Assembly: GCA_900473805.1 (NCBI GenBank)
Contig: UCMS01000002.1
Location: 43,542 to 107,541, forward strand
Direction of reading: 5' to 3'
DNA from: Hyphomicrobiales bacterium
GTDB taxonomy: Bacteria > Pseudomonadota > Alphaproteobacteria > Rhizobiales > Rhizobiaceae
DNA: 64,000 nt
A model generated the notes under the pieces. That model searched no databases. It was not told the origin of the DNA and saw nothing but the letters and a program-made list of their open reading frames with translations. The position numbers and the translations under genes are program-made. Numbering within the stretch: position 1 is the first letter of the stretch; the number at the start of each line of letters is the position of its first letter. Positions 17,053-26,300 of the stretch are shown here, one piece after another.

Positions 17053-17895
17053 ATGCAGACGATTTCGGATATCAATTCAAGCGCCATAAGGGAAATATTC
17101 GGCACTGACAAGGCGCTGATCGGGATGATCCATTGCGCGCCCTTTCCAGGTGCCCCGCGCTATCGGGGTACGTCAGTCGATGCGATCTACGATGTGGCAA
17201 TGCGCGATGCCGAGGCGCTGATCGAAGGCGGCCTCAACGGTCTGATCATCGAGAACCATGGCGATATTCCCTTCTCAAAGCCGGACGATATCGGTCCTGA
17301 AACATCCGCCTTCATGTCCGTCGTTGCCGATCGGATCAGACGCGCGACCGGCGTTCCCATGGGCATCAATGTGCTGGCCAACGCACCGATCCCAGCCTTC
17401 GCGATTGCCATGGCCGGTGGTGCCCGCTTCATCCGGGTCAACCAATGGGCAAATGCCTATGTGGCCAATGAAGGCTTCATGGAAGGCCGCGCGGCTGAAG
17501 CAATGCGCTATCGCTCGGCGCTGCGTGCCGAACACGTCAAGGTCTTCGCAGACAGCCATGTCAAACACGGGGCGCACGCGATCACCGCCGATCGCAGCAT
17601 CGAGGAATTGACCCGCGATCTCGCCTTTTTCGACGCTGACGTCATCATCGCCACCGGGCAACGGACCGGCAATTCGGCGACGGTTGAGGAAATCGAGACA
17701 ATCGGTGCGGCAACCCATTTGCCCCTGCTGGTCGGGTCCGGGGTCACCAAGGACAATATCCTGGAAATTCTGAAAAGGACCAATGGCGTGATCGTTGCCT
17801 CTTCGCTGAAGGAAGGTGGTGTGTGGTGGAACCCGGTCGAACCGGCACGGGTCAAGGCGTTCGTCGAGGCGGCTCGCCCAGGTCTGGAGGCCTGA
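17053..17895 (+). CDS. BtpA/SgcQ-family TIM-barrel protein
   Basis: About 280 residues. I chose the ATG at 17053 because GGAAGGA is well spaced from it; an ATG at 17047 is also possible. The family signature is seen in IGMIHCAPFPGAPRYRG, NGLIIENHGDIPFSK and LVGSGVTKDNI. BtpA was linked to photosystem I stability in cyanobacteria, and SgcQ sits in a sugar operon of enteric bacteria, but the chemistry of the family is not established. Here it begins the second rightward part of the cluster and is followed 1 base later by tenA-like. Confidence 0.8.
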   Translation: MQTISDINSSAIREIFGTDKALIGMIHCAPFPGAPRYRGTSVDAIYDVAMRDAEALIEGGLNGLIIENHGDIPFSKPDDIGPETSAFMSVVADRIRRATGVPMGINVLANAPIPAFAIAMAGGARFIRVNQWANAYVANEGFMEGRAAEAMRYRSALRAEHVKVFADSHVKHGAHAITADRSIEELTRDLAFFDADVIIATGQRTGNSATVEEIETIGAATHLPLLVGSGVTKDNILEILKRTNGVIVASSLKEGGVWWNPVEPARVKAFVEAARPGLEA

Positions 17896-17896
17896 T

Positions 17897-18541
17897 ATGG
17901 CAGAGACGCTTTCGGAGCAGATCCTGCGCGAAAATGCCCAAGTCCTGGACGCGATGCTTGGCCATCGCTTCGTCGAGGACATCAAGGCAAACCGTCTCGA
18001 TAGGCACGTCTTCGAGCGCTACCTCGTCTTTGAAGGCGCCTTTGTCGACACCGCAATTTCGATCTTTGCCTTTGCTGCAGCCAAGGCCGACACGATCGCG
18101 CAAAAACGCTGGCTGATCGCCGTTCTCGATGCGCTCGCCAACCAGCAGATTGCCTATTTCGAAAAGACGTTTGCAGCGCGCGGCATTGACCCCCACGATT
18201 TCAACCTATCGGTCCCGGAGGTCGCAGCCTTTCGGGAGGGCATGCTTGCGATCGCGCGCGATGGCGGTTTCCTCGACACGGTGTCTGCCATGTTTGCGGC
18301 CGAGTGGATGTATTGGACCTGGTCGAAAGAGGCGGCCACACTGGAGATCAGCGATCCCTTGCTGAAGGAGTGGATCGAGCTGCACGCCGATGCGGATTTT
18401 GCCGCTCAAGCACTTTGGCTGAAAGCTGAGCTCGATCAAGCAGGACATCAGATGAGCGAGGCCGAGCGGTCTCGTTTGAGCAGCATCTTCGGCCAAGCCC
18501 AGGCGCTCGAGATCGATTTCCACGACGCACCTTACCTTTGA
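17897..18541 (+). CDS. TenA-family protein (thiaminase II / aminopyrimidine hydrolase-like)
   Basis: 214 residues, all-helical TenA length. The start is the ATG at 17897, 1 base after the BtpA-family stop. TenA enzymes hydrolyse the amino group of 4-amino-5-aminomethyl-2-methylpyrimidine during thiamine salvage. The usual active-site cysteine before the W-x-Y motif (C-x-W-x-Y) is absent: the segment reads MFAAEWMYWTW. It may therefore be a TenA_E-type or repurposed member. The neighbouring M20 amidohydrolase recalls the YlmB-TenA pair of thiamine-base salvage, but this is inference. Confidence 0.75.
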   Translation: MAETLSEQILRENAQVLDAMLGHRFVEDIKANRLDRHVFERYLVFEGAFVDTAISIFAFAAAKADTIAQKRWLIAVLDALANQQIAYFEKTFAARGIDPHDFNLSVPEVAAFREGMLAIARDGGFLDTVSAMFAAEWMYWTWSKEAATLEISDPLLKEWIELHADADFAAQALWLKAELDQAGHQMSEAERSRLSSIFGQAQALEIDFHDAPYL

Positions 18542-18552
18542 GGAAATCCGCC

Positions 18553-19839
18553 ATGCTCGCCATCAACGCCAATCGTCTCAACGCACGCCTTCAAGCCTTT
18601 GCCGCCATCGGTGGAACCACAAAAGGAGGCGTCAATCGCCAGGCCTTGACTGAGGGTGACAGGCGCGCGCGGCGACTGCTGGCCGAGCTTGCCACGGCCC
18701 GGGGGTTTCGGGTTTTCCAGGATCCGATCGCCAATCTCTTTGTTTGGAGAAACGGCCGCGACGAGACGCTTCCCCCTTTGCTCATCGGTAGCCATCTCGA
18801 CAGCCAACCAGCGGGTGGTCGCTTCGATGGTGCCTTGGGCACTTTGTCTGCGTTCGAGGTCCTTGAAAGCCTTGAAGATGCAGGGACGATAACAGACCGC
18901 TCCGTTGTCGTTGTTGTCTGGACGAATGAGGAGGGCTGCCGCTTCTCCCCAGGCTGCATGGGATCCATGGCATTTTCTGAAGGCGCGATTCCAGGCCTAT
19001 GGCAGGACAAGAACGCTACAGACGGGGCAAGATTTGCAGAAGAACTGTCCCTTACCATCCAAAGCCTGCCGGAGGCCGCTATGGTGCCGCTCGGGTTTCC
19101 AGTTCATGCCTATCTCGAAGTGCATATCGAGCAGGGACCGTCGCTAGAGGCAGCTGGGATCCCGATTGGGGTCGTGAAAGGCATTCAGGGCACACGGTGG
19201 CTGGATGTGACTATCAAGGGTCAAACCGCGCATGCCGGTACGACGGGCTTGTCCTGGCGCCGCGACCCCTTACGCGCGTTGACCTCTGCCTTCTCAAACC
19301 TCTACAATACAGTCATGCCTGGTGATCCTGAGGCCCGCTTCACCATTGGCAGGATTTCTGCCAGGCCTGGATCCGTGAATGCGATCCCCGAGGAGGTTCA
19401 CTGTACAATCGATATTCGGCATCCTGATCCAGGGCGGTTGGACGAAATCGAAATGTTTGTGAGATCACAGATTGGCGAGGAAGCGGATACCCACGGTTGT
19501 CGCGTCCAGATCTTATGCGCCTTTGACATGCCGGCTTGCGGTTTTTCCGAGCCACTTCGCGAGGTGATTAGCCATGCTGCATCGGTCTGCAAGGTTCAAA
19601 GTATGCCGATGCTCTCTGGGGCCTTTCACGATGCGCTCTTTGTCAACCGCATCGCCCCTGCCGGGATGATTTTTGTTCCTTGCCGCGATGGGCTCAGCCA
19701 CAACGAAGACGAATATGTCGAGCAGGAGCATATCGTCATGGGGTGTGAGGTGCTTGCGCAGGCCACACTACTCGCAGCAAATTGTATGGATCCATTCCCG
19801 GATTGCACCGCACTGCATACCATCGAGCCCACATTCTAA
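18553..19839 (+). CDS. M20-family amidohydrolase (N-carbamoyl-amino-acid hydrolase / allantoate amidohydrolase type)
   Basis: 428 residues from the ATG at 18553, 11 bases after the tenA-like stop. Zinc-site motifs are present: IGSHLDSQPAGGRFDGALG near 78-96, WTNEEGCRF and EVHIEQGP. Relatives remove carbamoyl, formyl or ureido groups from amino acids, allantoate or pyrimidine-ring products. Next to tenA it could act before TenA, as YlmB does in thiamine-pyrimidine salvage, or on ring-opened ureido compounds. Exact substrate unknown. Confidence 0.82.
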   Translation: MLAINANRLNARLQAFAAIGGTTKGGVNRQALTEGDRRARRLLAELATARGFRVFQDPIANLFVWRNGRDETLPPLLIGSHLDSQPAGGRFDGALGTLSAFEVLESLEDAGTITDRSVVVVVWTNEEGCRFSPGCMGSMAFSEGAIPGLWQDKNATDGARFAEELSLTIQSLPEAAMVPLGFPVHAYLEVHIEQGPSLEAAGIPIGVVKGIQGTRWLDVTIKGQTAHAGTTGLSWRRDPLRALTSAFSNLYNTVMPGDPEARFTIGRISARPGSVNAIPEEVHCTIDIRHPDPGRLDEIEMFVRSQIGEEADTHGCRVQILCAFDMPACGFSEPLREVISHAASVCKVQSMPMLSGAFHDALFVNRIAPAGMIFVPCRDGLSHNEDEYVEQEHIVMGCEVLAQATLLAANCMDPFPDCTALHTIEPTF

Positions 19840-19858
19840 GGGTGGCAGACATCCGTTG

Positions 19859-20683
19859 TTAAGCCGCCTGAACTTCCACCGTTATATGGGAGAGATCATG
19901 AATAGCGGACAGCTTGGCCTTGTAGGCCGCCACGGTGAGCGGCGCTGGTGATCGCACAGAGACAATCGCGCCATGATGTCCCGGGCCAAGCTGCCAGACA
20001 TGAAGATCGACGATTTCGTCACCGTCGCTTTCGATGATGTCCCGGATTTCTTGTGGCAGGTCCTCATGCGGAGGGAGGTAGTCAAGCAGGACCGCGCCCG
20101 TATCCCGCATCAGCCCCCACGACCAGCGCGCAATAACCAGCCCTCCGACAATACCCATCGCTGGGTCCATCCAGTTCCAGCCGTAGAGGCTTCCGAGAAT
20201 GAGTGCCGCGATGGCAAGGACGGACGTTAAAGCGTCCGCGAGGACGTGAAGATAGGCAGCACGGAGATTGTTGTCGGTGGCAGCGGGATGATGGTGCACA
20301 TGGCGGTCGTCGTCATGATCGTGGGCGTGACGGTGGTCATGTCCGTGGTGGTGATGCGTGTGATCGTCGCGCAGAAGCCATGCACAGAGCAGGTTCACGC
20401 CAAGGCCAACCACCGCCACCGTGATCGCCTGCGGGAAATCGATTGCCACAGGACTGTAGAGGCGCATCAAACTCTCCCAGCCGATCAACAGAGCAATCAG
20501 TGCCAGGACTGTTGACCCGACAGACAAACAGGTTCCATAATTTAGCTTATGCGATTTTTGATAAGGTGTTGAAAAAGTTCGTATATATTGCCCTTCTTTA
20601 AGCGTGCTATGTGGTGTGTTGCCTGCGTCGCCACCGCTCTCGGGAGAAAGATGATCCGCCTCCTCCCACGATGGATCATACAT
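19859..20683 (-). pseudogene. cation diffusion facilitator (DmeF-like), 5'-truncated
   Basis: From about position 20536 downward the frame matches the CDF cation efflux family: LALIALLIGWESLMRLYSPV, a His-rich cytoplasmic loop (DDHTHHHHGHDHRHAHDHDD) and the second HxxxD-type site (HVLADALTSVLA). The first two or more membrane helices, with the first half of the metal site, are missing. The roughly 45 residues before the match look unrelated. I read this as a truncated, probably non-functional copy, although the frame is open. Confidence 0.65.
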
Positions 20684-21201
20684 TGCCGTGCAACAAGGCA
20701 GCGATGGCAGATAGATGCCAGGCTTCTCGCAAATTTAGATTCACTGGGATCCTGTTATGAAGCGCAACGCCGTGTGTTCCCTAGCCGGGCCGATGGTGAT
20801 CTCGACGAGTTCTAGCACTGGGCGAGGATCGCAAGCGAAGTATTCCGGATTAAGCCACACGCTGACATGGATTTTGCTGTTCTCAAAGCCTTGTCCGATC
20901 AGGAGAATGCTAGCCGGTGCTGACTGGTGGGTTGGCCAGAGAGGTGCTCGGCAACAAATGCTGAACTGGCTTCCGTAACTGATCTGTGCCGGATACCTCA
21001 ATTCCGGCCGAAGCAGATCAATCCCGCTCTTTATGGATGGCGTCCTGGACCATGTCCGGATCTCGGTCGATCAACCCACTATCGGGGTCGGCTAGCAAGC
21101 TGCCGCCGCTTGTCTTCGCCTGCGCGGTGATCGCGACCTGTCCTGGTCCTTTCGAGGAGCCATCGAGCGGGATCGGCCCGCTCCGGACGGAGGTTTCCCA
21201 A
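20684..21201. other. 518 bases without a recognised gene
   Basis: Lies between the truncated efflux gene and the first leading-region gene. Several open frames of 60-90 codons exist on both strands, including one at 20741-21001 (minus), but none has a convincing start site or recognisable similarity. It probably contains the promoter for the gene at 21202. Confidence 0.4.
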
Positions 21202-21378
21202 ATGGCACAGGATCTTGCACTCGCACAAGCCCACGCATTTTCTCTTTCGCGCATCCTCATGGTCCCGATCACCCTGTTCAAATCCGGCGACGAATTCGGC
21301 GTGCTTCCGTCCGACGAACTCGATGACGAAGACGATCTTGAGATCGTTCATGAGTATCTCCCCCGCGGGTCTCATTGA
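21202..21378 (+). CDS. small acidic hypothetical protein (58 residues)
   Basis: Begins at ATG 21202, eight bases after GGAGG; the longer open frame upstream has no support. The protein starts AQDLALAQAHAFSLSRILMV and ends in a strongly acidic tail (SDELDDEDDLEIVHEYLP). No function is known. It heads the rightward block of leading-region genes. Confidence 0.65.
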   Translation: MAQDLALAQAHAFSLSRILMVPITLFKSGDEFGVLPSDELDDEDDLEIVHEYLPRGSH

Positions 21379-21560
21379 GACCCGCATGTGCTGCCGCTGG
21401 CGACCTGTCGGCCGCAAGGGAAGCTTCACCGCAGCGCTTGCTGCAACTTTTGTCAGTTGCGCACTGCGCCCTTGCGCCCTCCGCTCTTCGCGGCGGGACA
21501 GAGGTGACCCGCAGATTGCGGCAACAAAGAAGGAGCGTCCGCTACACGGCCGAAAGAAAT

Positions 21561-22589
21561 ATGAAACGAGAAAAATTAGAGGCGCTGCGCGCCAGGGTTA
21601 GTTGTGAAGCCCTGTTGGAGCAAGCCGGATACGAACTCGATCTGAGAGAAAGCACGCGTCGCGCCGTCAAATACCGGCATGGTGGCAGCATCATTATCGT
21701 GACCCATGACGGACGAGGCTGGTTCGATCCGCTGAGTGACGAGAAGGGTGACGTCTTCGGCCTCGCGATGTTTCTGGAAAAGGCGGCGTTCCCGGCCGCC
21801 GCGGACGCTGTCGCAGCGCTGGTCGGGTTTCAGCTTTCCCGGCCGGAATGGCGTCCGGCGCGGTCTGCAGTGTCAGACGAGTCCATTGCTGACCGTTGGC
21901 GATGCCGGCGCTCGCCTTCGCCCGGATCGGGCGCGTGGCGCTATCTTTCTTGGGAGCGCTCAATCCCGCCTGCCATAGTCCGGCAGGCCATTCGGGAGGG
22001 CATCCTGCGGGAAGGACCTTTTGGAAGCATGTGGGCCGCCCACGTTGAGGTTGATGGCAGTGTGGTCGGCTGGGAAGAGCGAGGGTCCGAATGGCGCGGG
22101 TTCTCGACTGGAGGAACCAAGCTCCTGTTCCGGTTGGGTCCGAGTAACGCAAACCGTCTTTGCGTCACCGAGGCCGCGATCGACGCGATGAGCCTCGCAG
22201 CGCTGGAGGGTCCGCGCGAGGGAACTCTCTATCTCAGCACCGGCGGCGGGTGGTCACCGGCGACAGATACAGCGCTCTGCGAACTAGCGTTGCGGCCGGG
22301 ACTGACACTGGTGGCTGCGACGGATGCCAATTGCCAAGGAGACGTCTATGCAGAGCGATTGCGTGCGCTCGCCGAGCCGTCCGGCTGCGACTGGCAGAGG
22401 CTACGTCCGCACGCGGACGACTGGAACGAGGTTCTGAAAGCCAGGGAAAAGGAGAGACGGGAAAGGACAATGGAGAAGAAGATGAGGCCTGCCGCATGCG
22501 CGCCGGCCGCGTCAAGGGAGGCTTCACCCGTCCAAGGCCGGCCCTTGACCCGCCCGGACGCGAGGCCGGCCGCTCGGGAGAGGTCATGA
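21561..22589 (+). CDS. Toprim/DUF3991-type DNA-processing protein
   Basis: 342 residues from the ATG at 21561; the extra frame upstream is discarded because the conserved start KREKLEALRARVSCEALLEQ follows this ATG. The N-terminal part resembles the zinc-ribbon-like/DUF3991 region of plasmid primase-like proteins. The C-terminal half carries a Toprim-like core (VTEAAIDAMSLAALEG, VAATDANCQGDVYAERL). Relatives accompany mobilisation genes and may prime or process incoming DNA. Full primase activity is not shown. Confidence 0.75.
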   Translation: MKREKLEALRARVSCEALLEQAGYELDLRESTRRAVKYRHGGSIIIVTHDGRGWFDPLSDEKGDVFGLAMFLEKAAFPAAADAVAALVGFQLSRPEWRPARSAVSDESIADRWRCRRSPSPGSGAWRYLSWERSIPPAIVRQAIREGILREGPFGSMWAAHVEVDGSVVGWEERGSEWRGFSTGGTKLLFRLGPSNANRLCVTEAAIDAMSLAALEGPREGTLYLSTGGGWSPATDTALCELALRPGLTLVAATDANCQGDVYAERLRALAEPSGCDWQRLRPHADDWNEVLKAREKERRERTMEKKMRPAACAPAASREASPVQGRPLTRPDARPAARERS

Positions 22590-22662
22590 AGGACTGAAGA
22601 GGATAGTGAGGTCGAAACGACATTGCTGCCTACGGTCCCCAAACCCCGAAAGGACCCAGCTG

Positions 22663-23268
22663 ATGACCGCGATATCTTCTCCCCGCAAAGTGTTTCAGGG
22701 TGTGGCCAAGCGCACCGACATGTTCCGCATGTTCGATCGGCACGCCAAGCGCCCAGACCGTTTTGGCGGCGATCAGTCTGCCACCTATGCCGGGGAATGG
22801 TTCGAAATCGATGAGACCTCCTACAGTTACATGCTCGACATCCTGCCACCGCTGTGGATGCGGGGGCCGATATTTGCGATGCGCGAGTTCATGACGGGTT
22901 CCGTGACCTCGGTGTTCTACGCGATGCGGATCGATGACGCCGTCCGCTATTTCCACACCTACTGCGACCTGTCCGATCCGAACTCGGTCGAGGCGATGCG
23001 CTCTGCGATCCTCGACCGCGAAACCCGGCCGGTTCGGGCGATGAGCCGAGAGGAACGGCTCGAACATATCTGGAGCATGACCGCAGACGATTATCGCGGT
23101 TATGCCGGAGATTTATGGCCGAAGCCGGTGCAGGGCCACCGGACGATCATGCTCTATGGCGGCAAGGAAGGCACCTTTCTGAAGCTGCTCGGCACCCTGA
23201 CCGACGACGAGATCGCCGCCAAGCTGCCGGTGCATCTGCGCCATCTCCCTGCATTCCTGGCCGCCTGA
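22663..23268 (+). CDS. DUF1419 family protein
   Basis: 201 residues from ATG 22663, after GAAAGGA. The sequence (FQGVAKRTDMFRMFDRHAKR, then FEIDETSYSYMLDILPPLW) is that of the DUF1419 family, common on rhizobial plasmids and of unknown function. It lies 90 bases before the giant methyltransferase-helicase gene and may be co-transcribed with it. Confidence 0.75.
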   Translation: MTAISSPRKVFQGVAKRTDMFRMFDRHAKRPDRFGGDQSATYAGEWFEIDETSYSYMLDILPPLWMRGPIFAMREFMTGSVTSVFYAMRIDDAVRYFHTYCDLSDPNSVEAMRSAILDRETRPVRAMSREERLEHIWSMTADDYRGYAGDLWPKPVQGHRTIMLYGGKEGTFLKLLGTLTDDEIAAKLPVHLRHLPAFLAA

Positions 23269-23357
23269 GCCAGAACCAATCCCACCATCCGAGCGCTGCA
23301 GCCGTTCGAACTCTCGACCGGACGATTTCGCACGCCACTATTCCAAAGGAGCTTTTC

Positions 23358-26300
23358 ATGAGCAACGATCCTTTCACGCTCGACATGTTTGGCAACACGG
23401 CACTCTCGTCCGGCCTTGGGCTCGGCGTCACCGCGTTTGGCGGCTTCTCTCCCGATGCTGCCAATGATGACGACCCGGATCCCACTCCGCCCGCATCGGC
23501 CCCTGCCCTCCCCGTGATTGCCGCGCCGGTTCGGCGAGAAGGCTCTCGGGCAAACTTCTATCTTGATGGCGACCGCGAGTTGGGTGCCTCGTGGAAGGAT
23601 CGCGCCCGCGCCAATGTCGCGGCAATCCTCGTCGCCGACGGCATCGCCAAGCAGGACCGGCCAGCGACGCCCAAGGAGCAGGCGCAGCTGATCCGTTTCA
23701 CCGGTTTCGGCGCCGGCGAGCTGGCCAACGGCATGTTCCGCCGTCCGGGCGAGGTCGATTTCCACAAGGGCTGGGACGAGCTCGGTTCCTCTCTTGAGAC
23801 AGCCGTCTCCGACCCAGAGTATGCGTCGCTCGCACGCTGCACGCAGTATGCCCACTTCACACCCGAATTCATCATCCGGGCGATCTGGGCGGGTTTGCAA
23901 CGCATGGGCTGGCGCGGCGGCCGCGTACTGGAGCCCGGTATTGGCACAGGCCTCTTCCTGGCCCTCATGCCGGAGATCTATCGTTACGCCGCCTATGTCA
24001 CCGGGATCGAGCTCGATCCGGTCACGGCGCGTATCGTCGGCCTGTTGCAGCCGAAGGCCCGGATCATCAATGGCGACTTCGCTCGTACCGATCTGGCGCC
24101 GATCTACGATCTCGCCATTGGCAATCCGCCCTTTTCCGATCGCACCGTTCGCTCAGACCGCGCCTACCGGGCGCTCGGCCTTCGCTTGCACGACTATTTC
24201 ATCACCAGGTCGATCGATCTCTTGAAGCCCGGCGCGCTTGCTGCCTTCGTCACTTCGCATGGCACGATGGACAAGGCCGGCACGACCGCGCGCGAGCATA
24301 TCGCGAAGTCGGCCGATCTGATCGCGGCGATCCGGCTGCCAGAGGGCAGCTTCCGACGTGACACCGGCACTGATGTCGTCGTCGACATCCTCTTCTTTCG
24401 TAAGCGCAAACCCGGAGAGCCGGAAGGCGATCAGATGTGGCTGGATGTCGATGAGATAAGGCCGGCCACCGACGATGATGGAGCCATCCGTGTCAACAGG
24501 TGGTTCGCTCGCCATCCCGATTTCGTGCTCGGTACACATGCGCTGACATCCGGCCCGTTCGGCGAGTCCTACACATGCCGGCCCCGCGACGGCGAGGATC
24601 TTGAAACGGCCCTCGCAGATGCCATCGAACTTCTGCCGGCCGATCTCTACGATGGCGAGCCCACGTCGATCGATATCGACCTGGAAGACGAGTTGGGCGA
24701 GATCGTCGACCTGCGGCCGAAGGACAGCGCTGTTCGCGAGGGAAGCTTCTTTGTCGACCGCTCCAAGGGCCTGATGCAGATGCTCGACGGGACGGCTGCG
24801 CCGATTACCGTCCGCAAGGGGCGCTCAGGCGATGGAATCCCGGAAAAACACGTTCGGATCATCAGCAAGCTGATCCCGATCCGCGATGCCGTGCGCGAGG
24901 TGTTGAAGGCACAGGAAAGCGATCGCCCCTGGCGTGATCTTCAGGTGCGGCTGCGTATCGCCTGGTCGAGCTTCGTGCGGGATTTCGGGCCGATCAACCA
25001 CACCACCGTCTCGATCCAGGAAGACACGGAGACCGGCGAGGTCAAGGAAACCCACCGCCAGCCGAACCTTGCACCCTTTCGCGACGATCCGGATTGCTGG
25101 CTGGTCGCTTCGATCGAGGACTATGATCTCGAGACCGATACGGCAAAGCCGGGTCCGATCTTTTCCGAACGGGTGATCGCGCCGCCGTCGGCGCCGACCA
25201 TAACATCTCCGGCCGATGCGCTCGCGGTGGTGCTGAACGAGCGTGGTCACGTTGATATCGACCATATCGCGGAACTGCTCCATAGCGATCCGGCGACGGT
25301 GCTGGACGAGCTCGGTGATGAAGTGTTTCGCGACCCTGCCGATGGGTCCTGGCGGACTGCCGATGCCTATCTCTCCGGGGCTGTCCGCTCCAAGCTCGCC
25401 GCCGCACAAGCGGCAGCCGAGCTCGATCCGGGTTTTGAGCGGAACGTCCGCGCCTTGGTTGATGTCCAGCCGGCAGACCTTCGGCCCTCCGACATCACAG
25501 CTCGCCTCGGTGCGCCATGGATCCCGGCCGCCGATGTCGTCGCCTTCGTCAAAGAGAAGATGGAGGCGGACATCCGCATCCACCATATGCCGGAGCTCGG
25601 GTCCTGGACGGTGGAGGCACGTCAGCTGGGCTATAGCGCCGCCGGGACATCGGAGTGGGGAACGAGCCGCCGCCATGCCGGCGATCTGCTCGCCGATGCG
25701 CTCAACAGCCGGGTCCCACAGATCTTCGATGTGTTCAGGGACGTCGATGGCGAGCGCCGTGTCCTCAATGTCGTCGACACCGAAGCGGCGCGCGACAAGC
25801 TGCAGAGGATCAAACAGTCCTTTCAGGACTGGGTCTGGACCGATCCCGATCGTACCGACCGACTGGCGCGGGATTACAACGACCGCTTCAACAATATCGC
25901 GCCGCGCAAATTCGACGGCTCCCATCTCAAACTTCCCGGCGCCTCTGGAATCTTTACTTTGTATGGCCACCAGAAATGCGGCATCTGGCGGATTATCGCC
26001 GATGGCTCGACCTATCTCGCCCATGCCGTCGGCGCCGGCAAGACGATGACCATGGCGGCCGCCATCATGGAACAGCGCCGCCTCGGCCTGATTGCCAAGG
26101 CGATGCTGGTCGTCCCAGGCCATTGCCTGGCGCAGGCCGCGCGCGAATTCCTGGCGCTCTATCCGAATGCCCGTATTCTCGTCGCCGACGAGACCAACTT
26201 CACCAAGGACAAGCGCGCCCGCTTCCTGTCGCGCGCCGCTACCGCGACCTGGGATGCGATCATCATCACCCATTCCGCTTTCCGCTTCATCGCGGTTCCC

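Noticed and set aside
20741..21001. 86-codon open frame on the minus strand
   Set aside because: No good ribosome site, no recognised family and overlapping frames on the other strand of similar length.
23115..23357. Upstream extension of the methyltransferase-helicase frame
   Set aside because: Lies within the DUF1419 gene; ATG 23358 has a strong ribosome site.
24825..26273. 482-codon open frame opposite the methyltransferase-helicase gene
   Set aside because: Antisense shadow; low-complexity translation without domains.
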